DNA from: Cladosporium sp. IMV 00045
Taxonomy: Eukaryota; Ascomycota; Dothideomycetes; Cladosporiales; Cladosporiaceae
Direction: 5' to 3'
Length of the DNA stretch: 50,868 nucleotides
Assembly: GCA_001931905.2 (NCBI GenBank)
Contig: MSJI02000876.1
Coordinates: 977-51,844, forward strand
The notes beneath the pieces are model-generated. The model saw nothing but the letters and a program-made list of their open reading frames with translations, did not search any database and was not told the origin of the DNA. The translations under genes were made by a program, and so were the position numbers. Below are positions 8,830-20,800 of the stretch, piece by piece; position 1 is the first letter of the stretch, and each line of letters opens with the position of its first letter.

Positions 8830-11800
8830 GACCTAATTAGAGTCTAGGAGCCCTAAGCGAGACGTAGTAAACGTCGATATACGACGAATCCTTAAAGAGA
8901 TATACGTACGTTAATAATAGATAGAGAACGAGTTAGTAAGTACGCGTACCGCCCTTAATAAGGCGGAATCTAGACGATACGCGGCGGCGCCCGATACTAA
9001 CGCCCCTAGTAAACCGTCTATAAGCGAGCTAGTAAAGACCCTAATAGAGACGCTTTCCGCGAGATTACTAATAGAATCCGGGGAAGAAGTATCGGGGCCC
9101 CGCGAGTAGAAGCTACCTACGTAGGATAGACGAATAGAAACCTTCTAAGACTACCTCCTAAGGCTCTAAAGCTTATACCGAGTACGCTCCGCGATAAAAC
9201 TAACGCTTCCCGTCGAGTACTACTAGGACATCGTTTATAGCACTCTACTAATACGAGAGCGGTCCCGTATAAGATACTTCTAGGAGAAGAGAAGCGCTAC
9301 CTATAGTAAGAACTCCGAAGCTTTCTTCGCGCAACTTAAAGACATCTTTACGGATAGTAACGAGTAGGCGAAAGCCCTAGAGAGACTTACTTATTTACGG
9401 CACGCTACCGGTTAGCTATAGCACGAATACTAACTAGAATTCGACGGACTCCTACTAAGCGCTAGCGGGGAGAGCTAGAATTACGCTACGAAGATCGGCT
9501 ACCTTAAGAATACGTTCTTAAACGCCGTAAAGATCTATATAGTAGCCGTACTAAAGACGACGGACTACTATATATTCTCCGAGGAGGTAGAACGGATTAT
9601 AATAAACCTCGAGACGACTAATTAGTTTAAGGCCGCCTATAAGAGATAGCTAAGAGAAAAGAGTAAGGACTCTAAAAGAACTATAATAGTAACTACACAT
9701 TCCTATTATAGTACTATAACGACTAGGTTAGATGCTAATAGGGATACGATTATAGCCCCGACGCATACGGGCGTAAACTACTAAAAGGGCCGAGGAAGCT
9801 ATTAGAAAACAAACGGGAAACGAAGAGCTAAATAGGTAGACGCGATAGAAAGGGATAGACGTCGAAAGGAAAGTCTCTACTTCCGCTACGGAGGGTCCGG
9901 ATACCGTATCCGCGACTACCCCTACGCGCCTACGGTATAAAGCACTAGAATCAACGCGGTAAAAACGAAGCCCCTACTTAAGAGCGATAACGACGACTTA
10001 GAGTCCGTAGCTTCTAGCTCGGGAAAAGAGTAACTCTCCTTTAAAGTCGAGAGTAGAGAGTATAGGAAGTATTAGTAAAAGATTAGGACAAAGTTAGTAG
10101 AGTTATAAACGGAAACCTGGTATATATAGACGTAACTATTTAAAATAACTTTAGAACTTTAGCTCTTATTAATAAAGGATATTAATACTACGCCGTAATT
10201 AACGGAGACCTCGTAGAAGGTCTCGGACTAAGCTTTATTAGCCTCGAAACTAGAGAGGTGAAAGGAGTATCCTTAGCTATATAAGGCTCGAGTATTATAG
10301 GAGTAGTCGCCTTTAATATAGAAATTAAAGGATTCCGATAGAAAGTCTACGTATATATTATACCCGACTTAGCCTTCCCGCTAATCCTAGGTAACCCCTA
10401 GAAAGCGCATAATAAAGTTAGGACCGCGCTAGAAAAGTAGCGGTTCTACTATAGAAGAGTAGAGCGATAGGTACTAGAGGGGCGAAACTACCTTAGTAAG
10501 AAGGACCGCGGGAGCTTTATAATAGTAATAGCGTTAATATCGACGGATATCGCGAAGGCTCTAAAGTCGAGAGAGTACCTAATAATAGAGGAGCTTAAAA
10601 AGAAGCTACTTCTAGAGATTTAGGATATAGCCCCGTTATTTAACCTACGGGAGGCTAAGAAGCTAGTACTATATAGAGGGGTAGGGATAGACTATAGAGT
10701 CGAACTTCGCCTATAACTAGACGGATCCCTACTATCTTTACCCTAGGGCTTTTTATATAGCATATTAAAAGAGGAGCTACTAGTCCTTAGGAAAATACTA
10801 GACGACCTAGGATTAAAGGGGTTTATTAGGCCCTCTACGTTAGAAGCTACGGCACCCGTCCTTTTTATTCGGAAACCCGGCGGAGGACTCCGGTTCTACT
10901 ACGACTACCGTACCTTAAACGCGATTACAAAGTAGGATTAGTACCTATTACTACTTATACTAGAGACCTTACGAAATCTTATAGGAGCCTGCTAGCTTAC
11001 TAAGGTAGACGTAGTATCCGCATTCTACTAGATTCGAATAGCTATAGGCTATAAACATAAGACTGCTTTTCGGACGAGGTTTAGATCTTTCGAATAGCTT
11101 ATATATCCGTTTAGTCTATCTAGGGCCCTAGCGACTTTCTAACGGTATATTAATACTTTACTACGGGAATACTTAGACGATTTCGTCTCGGCCTATATAG
11201 ACGACGTTATTATCTACTTAAATAGCTCGAAAGAGGATTACTTCCGTAAGGTAAGAACCGTACTCCGTAAGCTTTAGGACGGAAGCCTATTCTTAGATCC
11301 TAAGAAGAGCGAGTTTACCCGGAAGGAAATTAAGTACCTAGGGTTTATAGTATATACCGACGGAAAAGGAGTAGGTCCCGACTTAGAGAAAGTAGAAGTA
11401 GTACGGAATTAGAAGGCTCCCTAGACGTAGAAAGAGGTAAGACGATTCCTCGGGTTCGCTAACTACTACCGGATATTTATACCGTACTACTCGAAGATAG
11501 CCGCCCCTTTAATAGCGCTTACCGGTAAGGGGGTAACGTTTTCCTAGGGAAAACTAGAGGACGAAGCATTTAAAAACCTACGAGATAAATTCTACCGGGC
11601 CCCGGTCCTTTTAGGGTAGGATCCGATACTTCCTACTTTCCTCGAGATAGACTATAGCGGGTTTACTCTAGGGGGCGCTCTTATATAAGAAAAGAACGGA
11701 GTCCGGCGCCCTATAGGCTTCTTCGCGTAGAAATTAAATAAGGCTAAGATTAACTACGATATCTACGATAAAGAAATGCTAGCGATTATCCGCTACTTAA

Positions 11801-13800
11801 AGTTCTAGGCCCCCGAACTTAAAGCGTATAGTCCCTTTATAATTTAGACGGACTATAAGAACCTAGAGTATTTTATAGTTAAACGGTAACTCTTAGAGAG
11901 ATAAATCCGGTAGTACGAGGTCTTAATAAAATTTCAGTTCTCCTTAGTATATCGACCGGGGGCCGAAGCGGTAATACCGGATATACTATCTAGGAGAGAG
12001 TAGGATATACTCGGAGGTAACGATAAGTTATTACGGTTTAGGAGATTCCTACTACCGGAGTCTATACTAGATTAGCCGGACTCCTAGGGTAAGAGGGAGG
12101 TAGTAGTAGCTACTACGTCGGTAGAACTATTAGCTACCTAGCTTAACTATAGGCCCGACTAATAATAAGCGGACCCCCGCGGCCCTTTTTAGGATAACGA
12201 ACTAAACGAGCTATAGTTAGATACCGTACTAATAGATAAGACTTATTAAGCCGTATACTAAGTAGTAAAGGCCGGTTCCCGCTTATTTCTAAGCGCGGTA
12301 AGAGTAAAGGTATAAATAGGCGACTATAGCGTAGACTAGAATAGGAACCTACGGTACCGCGGGAAACTTTAGGTACCGGGAGCCCCTAATACCTCGGAGA
12401 CCGACTATAATAGTATAGAAGACGAGACTAGATAGAAGGATATACTATAGACGAAAATTATCTAGTCCGTTTACGATTCCCCGGTCTACGGTTATCTAGG
12501 ACGGGACTCTACTACTACTATCGTAGCCCGCGACTTCTACTAGCCGTTATAGTTAAGGCACGTATAGTAGTTCCTAAGAAACTACGATTACTACGGTAGA
12601 AATAAGGTCTAGAGAGAATATAAATACGGACTCCTAAGGCCTTTACCGGTCCCCGATTAATTCTTTTAGGAGATATCTATAGATTTTATAACCGATCTCC
12701 TAGATTCTAAAGGTAACCGCTATCTCTAGGTTATTAAAGATAGGCTAAGTAAATAGGTCGTTCTAGAACCGATACCTAGTATAAAAGCCGAGGAGTATAC
12801 CGAAAAGTTTATAGAATACTAGGCGAAAAGCTACGGAATACCCCGTACTATTACGAGCGATAGGGGAATAAACTAGACGAGTACCTTCTAGAAGGAGTTC
12901 TATAGACTAATAGGCGTAGAATAGAGACTTAGCTCCGGATACTATCCGTAAATAGACGGAGGACCTAAGAGAATTAACTAGGAGGTCTAGGTATACCTAA
13001 GGAACTATATTAACTAAGAGTAGTCCGACTAGAAAAAATAGCTTCCTATAGTATAACTAGCGTTAAACGGACGTTATTACTCGGGCTTAGGAATAAGCCC
13101 GTTCTTCGTAACCTATAGATTCGAAGTACCGTTACCCGTAAGCTTAAAACCGGAGCCCGCGGAAAATAGGAAGCTAGCTACCGCTACGCGAGCGAAGCTA
13201 TTCGTAGAAAGGATAAAGAAGGTCTCCGACCTTTACGAAGCTAGTATAGCGGTAATAGCCTAAGAGTAAGAGGAAAGCGCAAATAAGAACCGGACCCCGG
13301 TACTAATCTACCGGAAGGGTAATAAAGTTTAGCTAGATTTAAGAAACTATAAGACTAACCGCTTTAAAAAGAGTCTTAACGCTAGACATACTAAGTATAT
13401 AGTATCTAACGTCTTATCCCCGGTCTCTATTAGATTATCCGGGATACCGAGTAATATTCACCCGGTTTTCCATACTAACTTTCTCCGGCTAGCGAGCGAG
13501 GATAGGCTACTAGGATAAGAGTCTAATAATAGTTACCTAGAGCCTTTACTAATAGACTCGTATAAAGAGTACTACGTCGAAGAGATCCTATACGCGAGGT
13601 CTAGGAGAAAGAAAAGACGAAAAAGAGAAGTCCTAGTAAAATAGACTAGCTACTATAAGCCGACGTAGGAACCCTTAGAGAACCTAGCGGATAATAGGGC
13701 TATAGACGAGTTTAAGACTAGATATAGCGACGCCCGCTACTACGATAGGCTAAGGGAAGTATAGGATAAGAGGAAAAGCGCAAAAGAAAGGACGGGTTAA
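8830..13800 (+). pseudogene. Degraded gag-pol polyprotein of a Ty3/gypsy chromovirus
   Basis: Reading through TAA/TAG stops that replaced Gln and Trp codons, a coherent polyprotein can be followed. Gag covers about 8900-9960 and ends in a CCHC-type knuckle at 9878-9919 (now YFRYGGSGYRIRDY; all three Cys and the His read as Tyr). Protease covers about 10120-10410, ending ILGNP followed by a damaged Trp codon. Reverse transcriptase covers about 10800-11350, with GGGLRFYYDYRTLNAITK and an undamaged catalytic YIDDV at 11194-11208. RNase H covers about 11600-11850 (DYSGFTLGGAL, YDKEMLAIIRYLKF). Integrase covers about 12500-13100 (DFITDLLDSKGNRYL; SDRGIN). A chromodomain lies at 13567-13690 (EYYVEEILYARSRRKK ... 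EPLENLA). Chromodomains of this type bind modified histone tails and steer integration. The gene cannot be translated as it stands. Confidence 0.92.
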
Positions 13801-15335
13801 TAGTAGGATGCTTTAGAATTAGGTATTACGGAATATAGGGGAAGTATTAGGATAATTAAGGCGTAGGAAAAACATTTTCATTTTAAAAACGGCGGCCCCC
13901 GCCGCAAAAACACCGGATACCGTACCCCGGATACCGGATACTAAAAGACTTTAAAAACTAATTATAACGATAGCTACCTAGAATAAACGCTAGCGGAACG
14001 GGACCTAGACTATATAACACTATTAGCGACTAAAACAATATAGAGATAAGAATATACTTATAGCTAGTCCTACTAAGCGACGATATTAACTACCGAAGTA
14101 GTTACCTCGCCGGCGATACTCCTAAGAAGCTAGTTAGCGATAGAAAATAAGTAGAGAACGACGGAATTTAATCTTACCTAGATAATAAACTAGAAGCCTA
14201 TAGTAGCTTTAAAGCCTTATAAGCCTTAAGAACCTTCTTTAGGTCCGTATAAGCGTTAGCGCTATAAAATGCACGTTAGCCGACGAAAAATAAACGGAAC
14301 TAGAGCGAGAGTCTTATACGGTAGCGTTAGTAGCGCGGGTCTACATAGCGTAGGCAATATAAGCTATTTAAGAACTAAAAGGAATAGTTAGCGACGCTTT
14401 TCGAATAGAGTCCGAGGGAAACTTATAGGTTCTCGCAATTCTTGCGAGTAGTAGTATACGCCTAGTAGGCGGAGGAGCGGGAGGACTATAAAAATATTAG
14501 TACTCTAAAGGAAAAGATCTAGGAAACACTTATAGCCTAGTCCTAGCAATTAATACTAGAGACGGTATAACCGATATAGTAGATAAGCTATCTCCTATTA
14601 GTACTCTTCGGAACCCGCTAGATACTTCCTATAGAACGAAGAAGGGGATACTTATATTAGCTATAATAATATTACTATTACTATTACTAATACTATTACT
14701 ACTGCTATTAGTTATAAGAGGGAAGAAGAGAAAGAGGAGAAAGAATACGGAAGAAAGCCTTTACCTACTAGTAACCTACTAACGAATAATAAATAGCGAA
14801 TAATAGTAAGCTACTATTACGAGCCTATTATTTACGATAATAAAGAACCGGATTACGAGCCTACTAAAGCGGGAGTAGCACGCCGGAAGTAAACAATAAT
14901 AGTAACTAAAGCTCGTTAGAACGAGTAATAATAGTAGCTTGTAATAGGAGTACGAGATAGCTTCGAGATAAGAATAAGGCGGATTCCGCGCGTTTAGAAG
15001 CGGAACCTATCCTATAAGAACGAGTTACCGGCTTAGTACTATTATTATACGAACGCCGGAAGCATATAAATAGCGGTAAGACCGCCGTAGTTAAAAGAAA
15101 GGGAAACGATCGAATCTACTCTAGTCTCGATACTAAAGAAGGGGAAGAAGTCCTCTAATACTAAGGAGGACCTCCGCCCCTTAACGTAGAAATAGTAGTA
15201 TCCGCGAGTTTTCGCTCGGAAACACTAAAAAAAAAAAAAAAAGACTAAGAGTCTTACTAGCGAGATAGAGATAGATAAGGGCGGCCCCTAAAGAATTTAT
15301 ACCGGACCCCGTCGATAAATAGCGTGAATATAGAC
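13801..15335 (+). other. Unassigned 1.5-kb segment between pol and the 3' LTR
   Basis: Most fungal chromoviruses have little sequence here, so 1.5 kb is long. It opens with a GC-rich patch (around 13890-13900) and carries an A15 run near 15227-15242. If RIP stops are ignored, one frame gives a leucine/isoleucine-rich stretch at about 14650-14720 followed by a basic cluster (RGKKRKRRK), resembling a membrane anchor. That stretch is a simple ATT/ACT triplet repeat, so the resemblance may be an artefact. No known protein is recognised. Confidence 0.5.
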
Positions 15336-15352
15336 GAAGAGGGGGTAGGAGG
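15336..15352 (+). other. Probable polypurine tract
   Basis: GAAGAGGGGGTAGGAGG lies 3 bp before the 3' LTR, purine apart from a single T. This is the position and composition expected for the plus-strand primer of an LTR retrotransposon. Confidence 0.7.
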
Positions 15353-15355
15353 TAA

Positions 15356-15526
15356 TATAAAGGACGAGCCTTAGAAGGTAAGCGCGGACGATACTACGCC
15401 TTAGGAGAATAGCCTTAGTACTCCGTACCCTTTTAAGCAGACTTAGATAGAGAAGACCTTCCGTCCTATATCGAACTTATTAAATACTATATTAAGCTTC
15501 CGTATATACGTCGCTTACCCGTAATA
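15356..15526 (+). repeat. 3' LTR of the gypsy element
   Basis: Same length as the 5' LTR, preceded by a purine-rich tract and followed by TATAG. Two places read CG here and TA in the 5' copy. Confidence 0.93.
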
Positions 15527-15531
15527 TATAG
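15527..15531 (+). repeat. Target-site duplication TATAG of the gypsy element, right copy
   Basis: Partner of 8592-8596. Sequence of the outer transposon resumes directly afterwards. Confidence 0.88.
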
Positions 15532-15858
15532 TATTAACGCTTCTTTCGATAATAGACGATAACTACCCCGAGAGTAAAGCTAGCCCTTAGAAAGCGCGTA
15601 AAACCTTACTTTCTAATAATATAAATACTACTCGAGACCGTAAACGCCGCGCTAATATAATAGCGAGTAAAAGAGATACCGATAATTAACGTAAGGCTAA
15701 TAATACCGCCCGTACGCGCGCGCGTAAGTTAGCTAAGAGCTCGGAAGGCTTTAAAGATCTATTACTAAGTAAGTAGGATACGCGTATCTAAGAGGCGATC
15801 TTAAGGATCGATAGTAAGTAGTAAGTAGTTTATATACGCTTTTCCTAATACATCCTAA

Positions 15859-16491
15859 CGGTTCTATAGCGAAGTAAAGAAAAGCCGTATCGTAGTAGCG
15901 TAGAACCCTAACGCTTTTTATAAAAGCGTAAGACTCGAGGGTAACTATATAAGTAGAACTATAGCGAAAACGTAGACGGATTTAGACGAGGTCGATAAGC
16001 AGATAGAGATCGAGAATAAGAAGCTTACGTAGTACGAGTATAGGAAGTTCTACGAGAAGAAGCTACCTATATAAATAGCGATGCTAGAGGGGGGTAAAGA
16101 CGTTAGTAGCCTTATTTCGGTACCGATAGCAAGTATTTTTACGCGCGACTAGCCTTATCTTCGCGACTACTAGATCCGGCGTATAAGGAACTTCTAGGAG
16201 AAGATTCTTATACTCGAAGAAGCCTCGCTTTATATTCGCGAGTAGAGACTACTACGTAATCCTTTAGAGGTACCTACCGTAAACGGTAATAAGGCTCTTT
16301 TTTGCCTCCTTAACTTAAAGCTCTACGAGACTCGCGTGCTAAGCGTTCGACCTAATATTCGCTAGCTACGTTACTTCCGCTACGTTATCTTTATGCGTAA
16401 TAAGGAGAAAGTACGTAAAGTCTACCTAACTCCGCGTAAGATTAGTATTATTTACTTTAAGTATTAGCTTTACGCTCGGGACGATATTTAA
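15859..16491 (+). pseudogene. Degraded ORF 1 of the outer transposon
   Basis: In this frame about 211 codons run with clearly fewer stops than the other frames examined, nearly all TAG or TAA at positions that would be Gln or Trp before RIP. The readable protein is charged and aromatic (for example ENKKLT, YEYRKFYEKKLP, NKEKVRKVYLTPRKISIIYF). It follows directly after the nested retroelement. I do not recognise a transposase signature. Because RIP removes TGA from every frame, open frames here are weak evidence on their own. Confidence 0.35.
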
Positions 16492-17189
16492 GTAGTAAGT
16501 GAATTTGCCGGCTACGCTCTACTAGCTATAGTTTTTATATACTTTACTAATAAACTTCTATAGCGCTATAGATCTCTACCCCTCCTTACGCGCTACCTCC
16601 TTTAGAGAAAGCGAGTTAGGTAGCTAATAAATATAAGTAAAATACTACTTCTTCTTTATAGAGACATTACTAATAATAACTAGGCTATAATATAGTAGCG
16701 TTAGCCCCTACTATACTATTTTTTTACTACTATTAACTATATGCTCTTCTATAACGTTATCGTATAGGATACCCCCTTCTACCTAGATAGAAAGAGTAGT
16801 AAGTAGGTCGAGTTACTAGGTCTAGCGTAGCTTTAGCCTAAGGATTACAACTTTACGCGCTTTAGATAGGAGTCTATAGAGAATACGGTAGATACGAAGA
16901 GTATTTATAAGTTTATCTTAAATAATATAAATACTAAGAGGACTCTACTAAAGTTTAGGGGACTTTTAAAGAGCGTAAGTATTCTTCGTTAGAAGCGTAG
17001 CGGTAAGGTTAACTTCTTTAACCTTTAGGAAATTAATCGGCTTTATTAGTAAATTGCTTTAGGTATAGATACCTTAGCCTTTATAATACCTAATTTAATA
17101 CTCTAATTTATAATTATTTATAAACTTACTTATACCCTTCTTAATACTAGATTAAGAATATAGATTATATATATAGACGGGATTATTAG

Positions 17190-19500
17190 AGAACTTCGCT
17201 TACTACTATTCTTTTTATTACTTAACGTAAAAATAAATAGCTATATCTACGAGGTATCTACCTTTTTCTTCTAACGTGCCTCTACGTATCGAGTCCTATA
17301 GCTATAATTAGTACTATCTAGAACGACCTTAGTTCCCTTCTATCGCTTTAACTACGCTTTTAGTACCTTATCCCCTTTCTTACTTATAGCTTCTATCTTC
17401 TTCGTCGTCTTTACTACTTTACCTTTACGTCTTCTAATTAGAGGTAAATTAATACGGTCGTTATCGGAATCTAGCTTCGGTAGTAGTATTAATTCGAATA
17501 GAGGTTAAGTTCTTCGTAATAGCTTAATAGGGCTCGAAAGTAGGGATATTAACGTATTAGGTAAGAGTGTATTGCATAATAGGGTAGTAAGGTCGATATA
17601 ATCTAGTAGGTTATCTAGATCGATTATAATAGATAACTAAGACGCTTTATCCTATTTAATTTGCGTCCCTTTAACGGACTAGCGAACTATAGCCGGTAGA
17701 CCGTAGCTAGCGTTAATATTATCTACGGTAATAGACTACCTCTTATATAATCGATATTAGATATCGTTATACTTAGATAGCGTAAAAGGGGTTACTATTC
17801 GCGTAGATTATCGTGTCGATTACCGGTCTAATTTATCGGGGTTATAATTAGGGTTATATAGCTATTCTCGAACTCGCTAGTTATACTCGATAATAATATT
17901 TACCTCCTATACTCCTTTCTTTAAGGGTATAGTAAAGCAATCTAACTTATCCTCGAGTATATCCTTTTTATCTATAGCTACGCTAACCCTAGTAATAACT
18001 AACTTACCTATATTAATAGCGGTATAGGGAATAAAGTTAAGAAAGCTAGGTAACTCCTTAATCTCCTAAAGGGTTTTAATCCGATATTAATTAAATACCT
18101 ACTCCTCGAAAGGTTACTCCTATATACGGGTATCCTAATTAAGCTCGCTCTAGTAGTTAATAACTAGCTTACTAAACTTCTAGATCGACTTCTATTTAGG
18201 AAGGCTACTAAGCGCGTTATCTATATCCGGCTAGATTACTTCTAAGTAATACGACTAGACCTTAACTGATATACGCTTCTACTTATCCGTTCGGCTAGAT
18301 ATTAAATTAGTTAGTACGTTACGGAAGCTTATCGCGTTCGATCTAGTATTACGAGTAGGTAGTAGGTTATTTTTAAACCCTTTTCGACGCTCCGTTTTAG
18401 CGTATTTAGAGATCGAGCTAAACTATAAGGTAGGGTTAGCTAGTAGGGGTATTATCGTAGTTATTAGTAATCGAGGTTATAAGAACGATAACGATCGTAG
18501 GTTTAGTAGATAGGATCGTAGTAGAGGAGTAGGTACTTCGGATATTAATCGATAACTAGACGATACTACTACTAAGGAATAGTAGACTAGAGGTTTAATT
18601 AGTAGATTTAGGTTTAATATAAGGCATTACGAATAGTATCGGTATTAACCTATTAGCTTCTAATAATTAAAACCGGCGATCGGATAACGATTAGTCTATT
18701 ATATAGGTAGGGGTAGTAAAGTTATATTAATAAAGACGTAGATAATAAGAGGTTAGGTACGGAAGCTAATAACTAACTACTTAAGTTCGTACTTATTTAG
18801 AGTTAGAAAAGGAGAGTAAGATTAAATTGGAAGGGGGGAGGGCTTTAAACCCTAGAAATTACTAAGCTTAAACCGTAGCTAGCGAACGTATCTAGTATAT
18901 TATACGAGCGCTTAAGGCGTATCTAACCTATATACGCCTATAATTTAATTAATAAAGGATTAATAGTAGTATTGTCCCTAGCTTAGCTATCGTTAAGGTA
19001 TAGCTCCTCTTTAATTAGGTCTATCGGATAATAAATAACTAGTTCCTTATTCGCATTATAGAATACTCTTTAGATCCCCTCTAGTAGCACGTAATTATTT
19101 AACTACTAATACGCATTCTACGGCTTATTTAACTCTTTAAGAGGTAGCTATATACCGCGTAGTATATATTAGCGAGCCGTATCGCGAAGAGCGTAGAAAG
19201 CGAGCTTATAGATATGCTTACTACTATCGTTAATAGCTAAGCCGTCGATCTCGCGCGTAAATCTACGACGCTTAAGTTTATCGCTATACTACCGAAGCGT
19301 TTCTATTAGGAGGTATTCGTTAAGATTAAGGTCCTCGAGATCTTATTATATACTCTAAAGGGTCGGTAAATCCTCTAGAACGGTAAAGCTACTCTTAACG
19401 CCGCTAGTATACTTAGGGTAGTAATATAAAAGGAAAGGGATACTAAGTATAAAGTATAGCCGCTAGGGTTACTTCCGAATTCGATAGTTATTCTAAATAT
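17190..19500 (-). pseudogene. Degraded minus-strand coding remnant(s) of the outer transposon
   Basis: Two stretches can be followed on the minus strand. The right one, about 19500-18855, reads DLEDLNLNEYLLIETL, FTREIDGLAINDSSKHIYKL and DLIKEELYLNDSQARDN before a stop near 18855. The left one, about 18500-17190, reads DNALSSLPKQKSIQKFSKL, KDILEDKLDCFTIPLKKG, ILLPKLDSDNDRINLPL and RRRKGKVVKTTKKIEAISKK. Damaged codons read mainly as TAG/TAA (Gln, Trp) and TAC/TAT (His, Cys). They may be exons of one gene or two genes. I recognise no family. The balance of acidic, basic and hydrophobic residues suggests real coding history. Confidence 0.35.
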
Positions 19501-19699
19501 AAATAAACTACGAGAGGGCGTTTCGAAAGATAGGTATATAGATTACTAAAAATGCAATTCGGTCCGAGAGCTAGTTAGTATTATAAGCCTTATCTCTATT
19601 ATATTCGAGAAAGTAGTCGCGCTATTATAGGATTACGCTAAATAATTGCTACTACTACTATCGTTTAATAGTAGAGTTCTATTTGCTAGTACTAAAGCA

Positions 19700-20690
19700 A
19701 AAGATATCTCTAAACTTAAGCGGGCCTTATCGAATCTTACTACTTATTTAGTAGTATATATCTACGGTTATAGGAGTCTCTATACTATAGTTAGTCTAGA
19801 CGATTCGTAGGACGATCTTATTAGTTATAATAGTACTAATATACTACCTAAAAATAGAGATAGCTATTCGTCCTAAGATACTAATATAGTACTAGACGAT
19901 AAAGTAGGAGTAAATATTAATAGTAGTATAGATCTAGATACCCTAATACTCGAGCTTATAGTAGGCGTCGAGAGACTAAGTATTATTAGGCCCTAGTAGG
20001 ATAACCTAGCCTCGATACTAAAAGGCTCTCGCTCTCTATTACTCTAGACCTATAGGGTTAAGTTCTCGGAGGATGCGATATATACGGTTTCTAGGAGTAG
20101 TTAGTATATAGCATTAATAAAACCGTAGCTAGTAAACCGTAGCTAGTAGTCTCGGATTAGGATATATAACCTACCTTCTAACTATATTATACTTTAAACG
20201 TATAAAGGTATAGAGGTTCCTAGCTCTAAAGCTACTAATATTATTAGTATCGAGTTCTTAGCTAAGTAACTTATAGAGCTATATATTTACTACTTCGAAG
20301 TTACTTTACTTAATACGCTTCTTAAGGCCTATACGCTTTTATAAGCGTACTAGCCTACGAACATTAGTTTCAAAGCCGTCTAGTACTAAGATAGCTACTA
20401 TCTCGGTATTAGTAAGGCGAAGATTAGAGTATGCGTTTAAGATAATAGTACGAAGTTATAGCGAGTCCTCTATAAAAAGATAAGATAATAGTCCTATCTC
20501 TTTAATCTTCTACTTAAACGATCGAATTATAAGAGGCATACTAGTAGCCTCCTTAATATAAACCCGTATCTATTTATATATCTACCGGAGGGCCTACTAA
20601 TCCCGTATCTAATCGGTCTACTCGTCGAGATAGATACGTAGGCGTCCTAGGGGTCTATTTTAATAATCTGCTATTACGTAAAGGAGGTAT
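19700..20690 (+). pseudogene. Possible degraded plus-strand ORF at the right end of the outer transposon
   Basis: One plus-strand frame can be read for about 330 codons if TAA/TAG are taken as former Gln/Trp codons (about 24 of them). Segments such as SSKATNIISIEFLAKQLIEL and SYLFNLLLKRSNYKR look protein-like. Nothing is recognisable. A small tandem duplication (AAACCGTAGCTAGT twice) sits near 20119-20150. Low confidence for the reason given for ORF 1. Confidence 0.25.
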
Positions 20691-20800
20691 TAAGGGATGT
20701 TAGGGGCTATTACTATCAAAAATAATGGAATGTAGTGTGTTTTGATATAAATAAGCCCAAATTTGAATTTTGGCACTATGGTAAAACTCAGGAAATCTGG

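Larger units (their letters stand above)
8597..15526 (+). mobile_element. Ty3/gypsy chromovirus LTR retrotransposon, RIP-inactivated
   Basis: A full-length 6,930-bp element on the plus strand is bounded by 171-bp LTRs (8597-8767 and 15356-15526) and a 5-bp target duplication TATAG (8592-8596 and 15527-15531). The LTRs now begin TA and end CA (5' copy) or TA (3' copy), consistent with TG...CA ends changed by RIP. Domain order is gag with a zinc knuckle, protease, reverse transcriptase, RNase H, integrase and chromodomain, which defines a chromovirus. A purine-rich tract at 15336-15352 just before the 3' LTR fits the polypurine tract. Stop codons replace many Gln and Trp codons throughout. It sits inside the older TIR element. 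The primer-binding site is not clearly readable. Confidence 0.95.

Noticed and set aside
14650..14720. Firm call of an envelope-like gene
   Set aside because: The hydrophobic run is a simple ATT/ACT triplet repeat and the frame is broken. Kept only as a question.
7560..20700. Possibility of a Starship (DUF3435 tyrosine-recombinase captain) or Helitron
   Set aside because: Near-perfect 34-bp inverted repeats and small size argue against a Helitron. No recombinase motif or cargo genes could be read. Saturating RIP limits this negative, so it is only provisionally rejected.
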